Below, in pieces: positions 31,951 to 40,618 of a stretch of 64,000 nucleotides of DNA. The DNA is from Paenibacillus piri. GTDB lineage: Bacteria; Bacillota; Bacilli; Paenibacillales; NBRC-103111. The notes beneath the pieces are model-generated. The model did no database searches and was not told where the DNA came from. It saw only the letters and a program-made list of their open reading frames with translations. The DNA is taken from the NCBI RefSeq assembly GCF_004354045.1, contig NZ_SMRT01000009.1, forward strand, positions 62,001 through 126,000. The letters are read 5' to 3'. Both the position numbers and the translations under genes were made by a program. The first letter of the stretch is position 1; each line of letters starts with the position of its first letter.

Positions 31951-33153
31951 TTGTCCCCCATAACGATCCGTGATGTGAAAACGATTTTGACCGCACCGCA
32001 AAACATTAATCTGGTTGTCGTCAAAGTGGAGACCTCCGAGCCGGGATTATACGGTCTTGGCTGCGCAACCTTCACCCAGCGCTACTTGGCTGTAGCTGAA
32101 GCAGTCGAACAATACTTGAAGCCGTTCCTGATCGGAAAAGACGTCAGCCGGATTGAAGATTTGTGGCAGTCCGCGATGGTCAGCTCCTACTGGCGCAATG
32201 GACCTGTACTGAACAACGCGCTTTCGGGCGTAGACATGGCCTTGTGGGATATTAAAGGAAAAACGGCGAATTTGCCCTTGTACGAGCTGTTTGGAGGCAA
32301 ATGCCGGGAAGCGGCTGCCGTCTATCGCCATGCGGACGGCCGGGACGTGCAGGAGCTCGAACAAAGCGTCGGCGCTTTAAAGGAGCAGGGCTACCGGTTT
32401 ATCCGCTGCCAGATGGGCGGCTACGGCGGCAAGCACACCAACCTGCATAAGCCGGAGGGCGCGCTGCACGGGGCCTATTACGATCCGCAAGCCTATGCCC
32501 GCAGCGTGCCGCGCATGCTGGAGCATATTCGCAACCGCTTCGGCTTCGAGCTGGAGCTGCTGCACGACATCCATGAGCGGCTGGTGCCGATCGACGCGGT
32601 CCGGCTAGCCAAAGACGTGGAGCCGTACCGATTGTTTTTCCTTGAGGATGCGCTTGCACCCGAGCATATCGATTATTTCCATATGATCCGCAGCCAGTGC
32701 GCGACGCCGCTCGCAATGGGCGAGCTGTTCGTGCATCCAATGGAGTGGACGCCGCTTATTGCGAATCGGCTGATCGATTTCATCCGCGTCCACATCAGCG
32801 CAATTGGCGGCATTACGCCTTCGCGGAAGCTGGCGACCGTCTGCGAAGCGTTCGGTATTCGGACGGCCTGGCATGGTCCTGGCGACGTTTCCCCGGTCGG
32901 TCATGCAGCTAATGTACACCTGGATATAAGCAGCCATAATTTCGGCGTTCAGGAATGGACGCCGCTTGGCGAGGAACTGCAGGCCGTCTTTCCGGGATGC
33001 CCGCAGGTGAAGGACGGGTATGTGTACCCGAACGACAAGCCCGGTCTCGGCATCGATCTTGACGAAAAACTGGCCGAACGGTATCCGTGCACGAACAAGC
33101 TGCCGGAATGGACGTTGGCACGAACGCCGGATGGAACTTCGGTGCGTCCGTGA
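31951..33153 (+). CDS. Enolase-superfamily sugar-acid dehydratase (ManD/RspA family)
   Basis: 400 residues. Metal ligands of the superfamily appear in order: LLHDIHERL, FFLEDALAP and MGELF; MGGYGGKH and WHGPGDVSPVGH are typical of the mannonate dehydratase/RspA branch. Members dehydrate D-mannonate or related acids to 2-keto-3-deoxygluconate, some with very low activity. TTG start at 31951 with AGAGGAG upstream. Followed after 53 bases by an epimerase gene, suggesting a sugar-acid pathway that could end in the KDPG aldolase at 6833. Confidence 0.85.
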   Translation: MSPITIRDVKTILTAPQNINLVVVKVETSEPGLYGLGCATFTQRYLAVAEAVEQYLKPFLIGKDVSRIEDLWQSAMVSSYWRNGPVLNNALSGVDMALWDIKGKTANLPLYELFGGKCREAAAVYRHADGRDVQELEQSVGALKEQGYRFIRCQMGGYGGKHTNLHKPEGALHGAYYDPQAYARSVPRMLEHIRNRFGFELELLHDIHERLVPIDAVRLAKDVEPYRLFFLEDALAPEHIDYFHMIRSQCATPLAMGELFVHPMEWTPLIANRLIDFIRVHISAIGGITPSRKLATVCEAFGIRTAWHGPGDVSPVGHAANVHLDISSHNFGVQEWTPLGEELQAVFPGCPQVKDGYVYPNDKPGLGIDLDEKLAERYPCTNKLPEWTLARTPDGTSVRP

Positions 33154-33206
33154 CGGGATAGGATTACGCGTACGGAAAAATTGAAAACTGGAAAGGAGCA
33201 ACCGGA

Positions 33207-34076
33207 GTGAAAATAGGCGTGACCGGAGCAAACGGCAGAGTCGGCAAATATGTGATTCGGGAGCTGCTGGAGCATGGCTACGAAGTGAAGGCGATTACGC
33301 TGTACCCTTGGGACCAAAGTCCGGTCGAGCAGGCGCAGGCCGACTTGACCCGGTTGGAGCAAGCGGAGCGGGCGGTGGATGGCTGCGACGGAATCATTCA
33401 CCTTGCGGCATACCCGAGTCCATTCGGAGCTGCCGAACCGATGGTGTTTCAAAATAATGTGATGGGCGTGTACAATGTGCTGCTTGCGGCAGGAATGCAG
33501 GGCATCCGTAGAGCTGCTGTGGCATCCAGCGACTGCGCCTTCGGCATTACGTTCAGCCACCGGGAGACGAAGCCGATTTATTTGCCAATGGATGAAGCGC
33601 ATCCGACAGCGCCGGATAACTGCTATGGGCTGTCCAAAACGGTCGGTGAACAAACCGCGGAAGCATTGGCCAAAAGGTTCGGTATGTCGGTCGCCTCGCT
33701 CAGAATTTCGCATGTCATCGGGGAAGACGAATATAACCAGGAAAATTATGCGGAAATGGTTGTAAACCCGGAAGCAGGTCCTTGGAACGTATGGTCTTTT
33801 ATCGATGCGCGCGACTGCGCACGGGCGTTTCGTTTAGGCATTGAGGGCTCGTTTGCCGGTCACGAAGTATTCTGTATCGCGAACGACAAGCAGCGCTGCC
33901 GGATCAGCTCCATGGAGCTGGCGGCGCGCTATTATCCCGATGCGGAGATTCGGAAGCCGTTCAGCGGCCGGGAAAGCTTCCTCGACAATTCTAAAGCCCG
34001 GAACATGCTTGGTTTTATACCGCAATACGGTTGGCCTGATGCGGACGGCGAACAGGGGATCAGTCACATCGGATAA
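33207..34076 (+). CDS. NAD-dependent epimerase/uronate dehydrogenase-like protein
   Basis: 289 residues, extended SDR with VTGANGRVGKYV at residues 5-16, HLAAYPSP and the catalytic YGLSK. Paralogous to the protein at 23431. Position behind a mannonate dehydratase-like gene favours oxidation or epimerisation of a hexuronic acid. GTG at 33207 has AAGGAG ten bases upstream; co-transcription with the upstream gene is likely. A terminator follows at 34181. Confidence 0.85.
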   Translation: MKIGVTGANGRVGKYVIRELLEHGYEVKAITLYPWDQSPVEQAQADLTRLEQAERAVDGCDGIIHLAAYPSPFGAAEPMVFQNNVMGVYNVLLAAGMQGIRRAAVASSDCAFGITFSHRETKPIYLPMDEAHPTAPDNCYGLSKTVGEQTAEALAKRFGMSVASLRISHVIGEDEYNQENYAEMVVNPEAGPWNVWSFIDARDCARAFRLGIEGSFAGHEVFCIANDKQRCRISSMELAARYYPDAEIRKPFSGRESFLDNSKARNMLGFIPQYGWPDADGEQGISHIG

Positions 34077-34180
34077 GCGCTGCACGGTCGGAGTCAATGC
34101 CGTTCGAAGCAGAGATATTACCGCATCGAGAACGCATAAATCCCATGTGTAAGCTCGTTACTATGTTACTCCGATTCGTA

Positions 34181-34211
34181 CCCCGCCAGCTTTCGCCGGC
34201 GGGGGTTTTTT
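34181..34211 (+). terminator. Terminator of the 31951-34076 operon
   Basis: CCCCGCCAGC and GCCGGCGGGG pair with one mismatch and are followed by six T. Confidence 0.85.
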
Positions 34212-34254
34212 CATGGTGAAGGGTAGAACCCGTTCGCCCATCAAATTTTAATTA

Positions 34255-34407
34255 CTACTTACTTTCTTGCTTGTCCTCGCAAAACCGTGAAAAAACGATA
34301 CCTCTCTTCATCAGTTCTTTCTCCAGAAGTTCTATAAACGCTTTTTCCAATTCCAGCTCAAGAGCTTTCTTGTAGGATGCAAGTAAGTGATCGTTATTAA
34401 GATTCAA
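34255..34407 (-). CDS. sda: Sporulation histidine kinase inhibitor Sda-like protein
   Basis: About 50 residues: DHLLASYKKALELELEKAFIE then LLEKELMKRG form the two-helix hairpin of Sda, matching the Bacillus pattern DELLIESYFKATEMNL..FIELIENEI. Sda binds the dimerisation helices of sporulation kinases and blocks phosphorelay entry when replication is disturbed. Start TTG at 34407 gives ten bases from AAGGAG, while the ATG at 34416 is too close. A -10-like TATAAT (34458-34463, minus strand) lies upstream; no DnaA boxes were recognised. Confidence 0.8.
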   Translation of the reverse strand: MNLNNDHLLASYKKALELELEKAFIELLEKELMKRGIVFSRFCEDKQESK

Positions 34408-34541
34408 TACAATCATTCTCCTTGTAGCGAATGGTATCCTACCCCCCACCTGAAATCATTATAGTATTAAAAATGTTTTGGCGATTCATGTACTATTTTG
34501 ACAATATGGTGCCTGCCGTTAATCGGCTAAACTATATGAAT

Positions 34542-34740
34542 AGCTTCTATCGAAGTCTTTTGAGGATGAGCGGCGCGGTGAAATTGTTGTGAAAAAGAGT
34601 TTGATCCGCTTCGCTGAAAACTTTTGCGCCGATAAGAAAACCTCTATCGAGGCTTTTCCAAGATGAGCGACCGCGATTTAAATGTAGGCTTTCTTGAAAT
34701 GATTGAAAGCTTCAGCTCCGCTGAAAACTTATACTTTCAT
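34542..34740 (+). repeat. Intergenic repeat family 1, two tandem copies (A1, A2)
   Basis: Two related units (34542-34627 and 34631-34740). Each has a small hairpin with constant TATC loop (CTTC-TATC-GAAG, CCTC-TATC-GAGG), then GATGAGCG and later GCTTCGCTGAAAA or GCTCCGCTGAAAA. In A2 AAGAAAACC pairs with GGCTTTCTT around the first half. Together with the sda promoter region this fills the gap between sda and the SDR gene. Confidence 0.6.
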
Positions 34741-34743
34741 AAT

Positions 34744-34773
34744 AAAAAGACTAAAACCTGTGCGGTTTTAGTC
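34744..34773 (-). terminator. Terminator of the SDR gene
   Basis: On the minus strand GACTAAAACC-GCACA-GGTTTTAGTC is followed by TTTTT, 40 bases after the stop. Confidence 0.85.
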
Positions 34774-34811
34774 GAATTGCGCAGCCCATGATAATCAGCT
34801 TGAACCGCTAT

Positions 34812-35711
34812 TTACGTTTCCGTCATAATTCCGCCGTTCACATGGAGAACCTGGCCCGTTACAAAGCCGGAATCATCCGATGCCAAATATACATACGTCG
34901 GAGCCAGCTCAAAGGGCTGACCTGCGCGCCGCATCGGCGTATTGGCTCCGAACGTCCGGATATAGTCCGCCGAGTAGCTGGAAGGCTGCAGCGGAGTCCA
35001 TATAGGGCCCGGAGCAACAGCGTTTACCCGGATGCTATAGGAAACCAACTGAAGTGAAAGGGATCTGGTGAAGGACACGATGCTTCCTTTGGTCGAGGAA
35101 TAATCCAGCAGCAGCGGAGCACCGGCATAGGCGGTAACAGAGGTTGTACTAATAATCGAGCTTCCCGGCTTCAAATGCGGCAGCGCCTGTTGAGTCAAGA
35201 AAAAATTCGGAAATATATTGGTGCGGAACGTGTCCTCTAATTGCTCGCGGCTGATATCGAGAATACTCGTCTGCGGAAACTGCACGCCCTGATTAATGAC
35301 AAGAATATCCAATCTTCCATAATGGTCTAATGTGATATCGACTACTTCCCGGCACCAGGCTTCTTCGCGTAAATCTCCAGGCAACAGCAGGCATGATCTT
35401 CCATACGCCTCCACGTACTGACGCGTATACTCGGCGTCCCGATGCTCATCCAGGTACGGAATGGCCACATCCGCGCCTTCCTTGGCAAATGCGACGGCGA
35501 CGGCGCGGCCGATGCCGCTGTCTCCACCTGTAATAATGGCGACTTTGCCGGCTAATTTGCCGCTTCCCCGATAAGACGGATTATCAAATATAGGCAGTGG
35601 ATTCATGACGTATTCAAAGCCCGGCTGCCGGTTCTGATGTTGGGCCGGAAACGTGACCGGCGTCTGTTTGCAGGTCGTTTCCATGCTGTAATACGGATAC
35701 ACAGGATACAT
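34812..35711 (-). CDS. Short-chain dehydrogenase/reductase (YhdF/YhxC-like)
   Basis: 299 residues: TGGDSGIGRAVA nucleotide motif near residues 60-71, DILVINQG in place of NNAG, and the catalytic YSSTK. The long N-terminal extension with PGFEYVMNPLPIFDNPSYRGSGKL and the C-terminal GQVLHVNGG match the general-stress SDR group of Bacillus (GSP39-like). Substrate unknown. ATG at 35711 has GGGGAGG at a rather long 12 bases; a longer N-terminus is less likely. Confidence 0.85.
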   Translation of the reverse strand: MYPVYPYYSMETTCKQTPVTFPAQHQNRQPGFEYVMNPLPIFDNPSYRGSGKLAGKVAIITGGDSGIGRAVAVAFAKEGADVAIPYLDEHRDAEYTRQYVEAYGRSCLLLPGDLREEAWCREVVDITLDHYGRLDILVINQGVQFPQTSILDISREQLEDTFRTNIFPNFFLTQQALPHLKPGSSIISTTSVTAYAGAPLLLDYSSTKGSIVSFTRSLSLQLVSYSIRVNAVAPGPIWTPLQPSSYSADYIRTFGANTPMRRAGQPFELAPTYVYLASDDSGFVTGQVLHVNGGIMTET

Positions 35712-36235
35712 ATTATAATAATACCTCCCCAAGAACTTTCCTCGTACATACAGGATATTCACCCAGGGAAAATAGTGTACACCCAGAGCCTGGGAGCCGG
35801 GTTTATCCCGGGAAGTTTTTTTCAATCCGGAGAAGGCATTGCCTATGACCTGGTGAGAACGCTCAAATCCCCGAGGTACGAACGGCTCGATTCGACGAAG
35901 CCGGGGTTGACGGACCTGAGTGGCGTTATTTGCCCCGATTTCGCCCTTTTGACGTTCTAAAGGACCGGTGAGACCTTATCTGGTTCGCCTGACATTCATT
36001 TGCCCCAATTGCAGCAAAACAGCGCCTCCTGTGTCCGTTAGATTTGAAAAACATTCATTTGGCAGCAAATAAACACTCTGGTGTCCGTTAGGGTAACTCG
36101 CAGGGAGTAGGGGTCAGCATAGAGCTTTTTCAAAGACGTCGTCAGGCGGTTTTCTTAGATTGCCCGGCTGGGGAAGTGACGTGGGCCAACTGGGCGTGCG
36201 TCAATATCGGCTTCCAAACGAATAGAGCCCCGACC
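35712..36235. other. 524-base intergenic region with imperfect direct repeats
   Basis: ACATTCATTTG followed by G/C-rich text and GTGTCCGTTAG occurs twice (35992-36041 and 36051-36091), with a weaker third unit GTTATTTGCCCCGATTTCGCC at 35926-35946. No coding frame or clear promoter was seen; the start-proximal part should hold the SDR promoter. Confidence 0.5.
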
Positions 36236-37411
36236 TTATGATTCGGGACTCTTGCTTTTATTTGGATTGTCTCTCCATCCGTACAGGCCGCCTGCAGCGT
36301 AGTACTGGTAAAGCTGGCATTCGATTCGGCCGTTGAACAGCTTGCGCTTTTTGTCGGCAGGTCTTCCCATATAATGCTCAACCTGTTTGTTGGGGTTCAG
36401 TATGAAGGTTGACCAGGTAGGCAGCCGGGCTGTTATACTGCCCAGCTGACGGAGCACTTTTTCGACTTCGTCCCGATCGCCCAGCCGTTCGCCGTACGGC
36501 GGGTTGGTGATCACGCAGCCGTAGTCGCCGCGCGGCCGGGCCTTCGCGACCGGCAGCACCTGCAGGCTCAGTTCCTTCGCCAGCCCGGCCGCCTTGGCGG
36601 CGGCCAAAGCGACATCGATCGCTGCGCTGTCGATGTCGGAGCCGACGATCTCAAGCGGCACGTCGTCCCGCACGAGATCGAAAGCTTCCTCCCGTGCCTC
36701 GGCCCACAGGGCCTCCGGCACGGCGGGCCACGCCTCGGCGGCGAAGGAGCGCCGCAAGCCCGGCGCCAGATTCCAGCCGATCATCGCCGCCTCGATCGGG
36801 ATGGTGCCCGACCCACAGAACGGGTCGTACAGCGGGCGTTCCGCCCGCCAACGGCTCAGCAGCACGAGCGCTGCCGCCATTGTTTCCTTCAGCGGGGCTT
36901 CCGTTATCAGCTTGCGGTAGCCCCGCTTGTGCAGACTGGGACCGGTCGTGTCCAGCGTCAAGGTAGCGATGTCGTTCAGCAGCGCTACCTCCATGACGTA
37001 TCGGCCGCCCGTCTCGCGGAACCATTCCGTGCTGTAGCGCTGCTTCATATGCTCCACGACCGCTTTTTTGACAATGCCCTGACAGGCCGGTACGCTAGAC
37101 AGCTGAGATTTATGGGATCTGCCTTCGGCCGGAAATTCGCCGTCCTCCGGTATCCAGTCGGACCAGGGCAGCGCCTTCGTGCCTTCGAACAGCTCGTCGA
37201 AGGTGAGCGCTTTAAACTGCCCCATCTTGATCAGGATGCGGTCGGCTGTACGCAGCCACAGGTTCGTACGACAGATGGCAAGCTCGTCGCCGACAAAGGT
37301 GACCCGCCCGTTTTCCACAGTGACCCGGTCATAGCCCAAATCCCGTACCTCCCGCGCCACTATGGCCTCCAGGCCCATAGCGCAGGTCGCAATCAAAGTA
37401 ATTTCTGACAC
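36236..37411 (-). CDS. THUMP-domain class I rRNA methyltransferase (RlmL/YpsC-like)
   Basis: 391 residues: N-terminal ferredoxin-like/THUMP part (about 1-160), then a Rossmann methyltransferase domain with YDPFCGSGTIPIEAA (SAM site), GSDIDSAAI and the catalytic NPPYGERLG. These enzymes make m2G in 23S rRNA (RlmL) and related sites. B. subtilis YpsC is the closest type I know. GTG start at 37411 with GGAGTGAGAG upstream. The hairpin AGAGTCCCGA/TCGGGGCTCT spans the stop region. Confidence 0.88.
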   Translation of the reverse strand: MSEITLIATCAMGLEAIVAREVRDLGYDRVTVENGRVTFVGDELAICRTNLWLRTADRILIKMGQFKALTFDELFEGTKALPWSDWIPEDGEFPAEGRSHKSQLSSVPACQGIVKKAVVEHMKQRYSTEWFRETGGRYVMEVALLNDIATLTLDTTGPSLHKRGYRKLITEAPLKETMAAALVLLSRWRAERPLYDPFCGSGTIPIEAAMIGWNLAPGLRRSFAAEAWPAVPEALWAEAREEAFDLVRDDVPLEIVGSDIDSAAIDVALAAAKAAGLAKELSLQVLPVAKARPRGDYGCVITNPPYGERLGDRDEVEKVLRQLGSITARLPTWSTFILNPNKQVEHYMGRPADKKRKLFNGRIECQLYQYYAAGGLYGWRDNPNKSKSPES

Positions 37412-37563
37412 TCGTCTCTCACTCCATATCTATGTACAAAAAGACGGCAGTTCGGATACCGCAATATTGCGATCCGCTGCGCCTTACCGGACACATTCAT
37501 TTGTTGAAGTCTGCTGGCAAAAACCATACAATAAGTGGAGAAGCGGCGATCTTCTTTTATACA

Positions 37564-37774
37564 GATCGAAGCAATTCGACGAAGATACATTCGTGACTTA
37601 GCGGTATGATTTCTTGCAATATCAAAAAGTTCCCTCGTACCATCGGTTCTTTTGATATTATAAGAAATCGGAACGGATCGAAGCAATTCGACGAAGATAC
37701 ATTCGTGACTTAGCGGTATGATTTCTTGCAATATCAAAAAGTTCCCTCGTACCATCGGTTCTTTTGATATTATA
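37564..37774. repeat. Identical 99-base tandem repeat, 112-base period
   Basis: 37564-37662 and 37676-37774 are identical over 99 bases. Each unit holds CGAAGATACATTCGTG, CTTAGCGG (shared with family 1 copy B) and a hairpin AATATCAAAA..TTTTGATATT; around the first copy the stem extends to about 20 bases. It lies upstream of the O-methyltransferase gene; the ribosome binding site is only about 30 bases after the second copy. Confidence 0.8.
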
Positions 37775-37819
37775 GGCGAAACGGTTGGTTTACACAAATT
37801 AATGATAGGGAGGCTGAAC

Positions 37820-38458
37820 ATGAAGGGAAATTTGACTGCCGAGCAGTATGTCGAGTCGCTTTTGGAACAGGATGCAATGCTGAACAAGGTGAAGGAAGGA
37901 ATCCGTGAACAGGGGATGCCGGAAATTTCGATTGCGCCAGGCTACGGCAAGCTGCTGACGCTGCTTGTGAAGATGAACGGGGCCAAGCGGGTTTTGGAAA
38001 TCGGCGCTCTGGGCGGCTACAGCGGCATTTGTTTGGCGAGGGGCTTAAGCGACGACGGCAGGCTCATTTCGTTGGAGCTGAAGCAGGAGTACGCGGATGT
38101 GGCGTACCGGCATCTTACGGAAGCGGGGCTGGGCGATAAGGTGTCATACCGCATCGGAGAAGCGTTGGACAGCTTGGTGCAGCTCGGCGAGGAAGGGCAA
38201 AGATTCGATGTTTTTTTCATCGATGCGGATAAGGGCAACTACCCGAATTATTTGGAATGGGCGATCAAGCTGGCCAATCCGGGTGCCATTATCGTAGGAG
38301 ATAACACCCTGATGCATGGCCGCAGCATGGATCCTCGGGAAAAAGGCAACGCAGTGACCCAAATGCGCCTGTTTAACGAAAAAATGACGGGCGATCCTCG
38401 TTTGGAAGGCGTCATTCTGCCGGCCTACGATGGCTTGGCGATCGCCAGAGTCCGTTGA
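37820..38458 (+). CDS. Class I SAM-dependent O-methyltransferase (YrrM/caffeoyl-CoA OMT type)
   Basis: 212 residues with RVLEIGALGGYSGICLA as the SAM loop, ISLELKQEYADVA, the metal/substrate FDVFFIDADKGNYPNYLEW and IIVGDNTLMHGR. This fits the family of divalent-metal O-methyltransferases; B. subtilis TrmR (YrrM), which methylates 5-hydroxyuridine in tRNA, is one member, so tRNA or a small catechol-like acceptor are both possible. GGGAGG lies seven bases before ATG at 37820. Confidence 0.87.
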   Translation: MKGNLTAEQYVESLLEQDAMLNKVKEGIREQGMPEISIAPGYGKLLTLLVKMNGAKRVLEIGALGGYSGICLARGLSDDGRLISLELKQEYADVAYRHLTEAGLGDKVSYRIGEALDSLVQLGEEGQRFDVFFIDADKGNYPNYLEWAIKLANPGAIIVGDNTLMHGRSMDPREKGNAVTQMRLFNEKMTGDPRLEGVILPAYDGLAIARVR

Positions 38459-38491
38459 CTCAGCCTTTGCATAACGGCCGTACATAAACAA

Positions 38492-38535
38492 AACACCGCT
38501 GCAGCTCCGAGGTCGGAAGCAGCCGGTGTTTTTTT
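38492..38535 (+). terminator. Terminator of the O-methyltransferase gene
   Basis: AACACCG-CTGC pairs with GCAGCCGGTGTT and runs into T residues. Confidence 0.85.
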
Positions 38536-38570
38536 CATGCGCGCGCTTCAATAAGCGCTTCCAAATTCGT

Positions 38571-38774
38571 TCACAATGCTTTCTTAAGGTCGGCTCTGAC
38601 CGTTTCCGCAGGCGGAGCGATTTCCGGCACGGGCTGCTCACGCTCATTGTTTTTGTAAACGATCCGTTCCGGTTTGTGAATGTCCAAATAGGCCCAATAA
38701 AAAATCATCAGTTCGGCGCAAACGATAATAAACAAAATCTTCTTCAGGCTAACCTTCAACCGGCGCACCCCCAA
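38571..38774 (-). CDS. Small single-pass membrane protein, unknown
   Basis: 62-67 residues: a short basic N-terminus, one membrane helix (ILFIIVCAELMIFYWAYL) and a charged, proline-rich outer tail. Start is either TTG at 38774 or TTG at 38759; GGGGG lies between them and favours the latter. No family recognised. It follows the membrane protein gene at 38830 on the same strand and may be co-transcribed. Confidence 0.5.
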   Translation of the reverse strand: MGVRRLKVSLKKILFIIVCAELMIFYWAYLDIHKPERIVYKNNEREQPVPEIAPPAETVRADLKKAL

Positions 38775-38829
38775 TACTTTTCTCGCGGTAAACTAAACGT
38801 GCCAGACCTTTACGGAAGGCATTCGACCA

Positions 38830-39144
38830 TTAACCTAATGTCAGCGCAAAAACCATCCAAAGAGCAGCGCCGATTGTAATAAAGAGTACCGTGCCCCAAC
38901 GCGAATGTACCCAACCGAACATGTGCGCGAGCGCCAATGTCCATAAAATGAACGGCAGCAAGAGCAAATAAATTCCAATCGAAAACATGCCCAGTACGCT
39001 CGCGCCGAACCAAAACAATCCCGCAAGCCCGTACATTTTTTGACTTTGGGCCGAAATCGCCAGTATAGTCGTCCATATTCCAACGAATGCCAATAAATAA
39101 AATAAGATCGTAAACAAGGCGTACACCCCGCAACCGTTGTGCAT
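38830..39144 (-). CDS. Three-to-four-helix membrane protein, unknown
   Basis: Up to 104 residues, almost entirely hydrophobic, with segments at about 8-30, 40-60, 61-75 and 83-102. The ATG at 39144 lacks a ribosome binding site; a GTG at residue 7 is possible. A near-consensus promoter (39184-39212) lies 40 bases upstream, which supports a real gene. Function unknown. Confidence 0.6.
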   Translation of the reverse strand: MHNGCGVYALFTILFYLLAFVGIWTTILAISAQSQKMYGLAGLFWFGASVLGMFSIGIYLLLLPFILWTLALAHMFGWVHSRWGTVLFITIGAALWMVFALTLG

Positions 39145-39183
39145 ACCATATTTTTACATTTACCTTATGCTCCGGTTAGGGTA

Positions 39184-39212
39184 AGTATACAATATTTTCC
39201 GATTGTTGACAA
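39184..39212 (-). promoter_or_regulatory. Strong Sigma-A promoter for the 39144 gene
   Basis: On the minus strand TTGTCA (39212-39207), 17-base spacer, TATACT (39189-39184). Confidence 0.8.
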
Positions 39213-39263
39213 AATGTACAGCTTGTCCGCGAAAGGAAGAAGCGATATTTCCGGTTAGCGGGG

Positions 39264-40475
39264 TCATTTACCGGCAACAGCCGATTTGTTTTTTACAACC
39301 AATGTATAATAAACCCAGTAGGAATTGGCAAACAACAGCACGGAAGAAATTAGAAACAGCTGCTGAATCGTCAAAATTCCGGATATAAAGCCGCCTACTA
39401 CAGGGCCGATCATATTGCCCAGACTTAAAAAGCTGGTGTTAAAGCTGTAGGAACGGCTTTCCATTCCGTTGGGCGTATATTTGCGGATCAACGAATTGAC
39501 GGTCGGCAGCAGCCCGCCCATAAACAGGCCGAGAAAGAAGCGCGCGGCGAAAAGCTGCCAAACATTGAGCACGAATGCTTGCGGGATTGTAGCTATGGCG
39601 GCGCCGACCAGACAAACGCCCAATATTTTCTCGGGGCCGATCCGATCGGAAAGCTTGCCGAGCAGCGGTGAGGCGATCATATTCGAGAACCCGGTTACCG
39701 ACCCGACCAGCCCGGCATAGAAGGCTAGAAATTCGCCTTGTCCATGCAGTTCTTGGACAAACAGCGGGATGAGCGGCATGGTGCTCATCAGCGAAAATTG
39801 AATGAGAAATGTGACCGTATACAAGGACGGCAGCTGCGGAATATGTTTTAATGCAAGGAAGGCTTCGGCCAGCGACTGCTTCGGTTTTTTTGCGGCGGCC
39901 GCAGTGTCGAACGTTTCCTTGACCAGAAACAAGACCAGCAAGGAAGCCGCAAACAACAGCACGCCGGTAATGTAAAAAATGTACTGGTACCCGATCCATT
40001 CCGCCATTAAGCCTCCGAGAAAAGGGCCGAGAATTGCTCCCGCCATCGAACCGGACTGTAAGGTCCCCATGGCAAAACCGATTCTGTCTTTGGGCGTATT
40101 CGTTGAAATAAGGGCGACGGCCGCAGGCAAAAAGCCCGAAATCGTCCCGTTCAGCATCCGCAAAATAAATAAATGCCACGGTCCGGTGGCAAATCCCATT
40201 AATGTCATGACCACCGCCATCCCGAAGCCGGAACGAAGCAGCATCATCTTGCGGCCGTACCGGTCCGCCAATCCGCCCCAGATCGGCTGAAAAATAAATG
40301 AGGTGACGAAATTGCCGGCGAAAATAAACCCGGCCCACGTCGCAACTTGATGCGGGTCATGCAGCCCTAATTGTTGCAAATACAAAGGGAGGAACGGGGT
40401 AATCATCGTCATTCCGGCCATGACCAGAAATTGTCCGAACCATAGCACGAATAAGTTAACTCTCCAGTTCGCCAA
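39264..40475 (-). CDS. MFS multidrug efflux transporter (YttB/MdtG-like)
   Basis: 403 residues, twelve membrane helices, with the drug:H+ antiporter motif GGLADRYGRKMMLL after helix 2 and GAILGPFLGG in helix 5. The closest pattern is the DHA1 MdtG/YttB group. TTG start at 40475 with GAGG ten bases upstream. No regulator adjoins it. Substrate unknown. Confidence 0.87.
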   Translation of the reverse strand: MANWRVNLFVLWFGQFLVMAGMTMITPFLPLYLQQLGLHDPHQVATWAGFIFAGNFVTSFIFQPIWGGLADRYGRKMMLLRSGFGMAVVMTLMGFATGPWHLFILRMLNGTISGFLPAAVALISTNTPKDRIGFAMGTLQSGSMAGAILGPFLGGLMAEWIGYQYIFYITGVLLFAASLLVLFLVKETFDTAAAAKKPKQSLAEAFLALKHIPQLPSLYTVTFLIQFSLMSTMPLIPLFVQELHGQGEFLAFYAGLVGSVTGFSNMIASPLLGKLSDRIGPEKILGVCLVGAAIATIPQAFVLNVWQLFAARFFLGLFMGGLLPTVNSLIRKYTPNGMESRSYSFNTSFLSLGNMIGPVVGGFISGILTIQQLFLISSVLLFANSYWVYYTLVVKNKSAVAGK

Positions 40476-40618
40476 AACAATTTCGCCTCTTTCCGGATGT
40501 ACGGTATATCCATGCCCGCTTCGCGGGCGGATAATTCAAGCGAGCGCCGTCCCCTCTTCGTAGCGGTCTGACCTTGCGTCTTATCCGCTATTCAAGGCTC
40601 CGGCGCTTATAAAGCTTT

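Noticed and set aside
34408-34560. DnaA boxes upstream of sda as in Bacillus subtilis
   Set aside because: No TTATCCACA-like sequence with at most one mismatch was seen in this region.
37564-37774. Two long identical repeats that might suggest a CRISPR array
   Set aside because: Only two units of 99 bases with a 13-base gap, and no cas genes; repeats and spacer sizes do not fit CRISPR.
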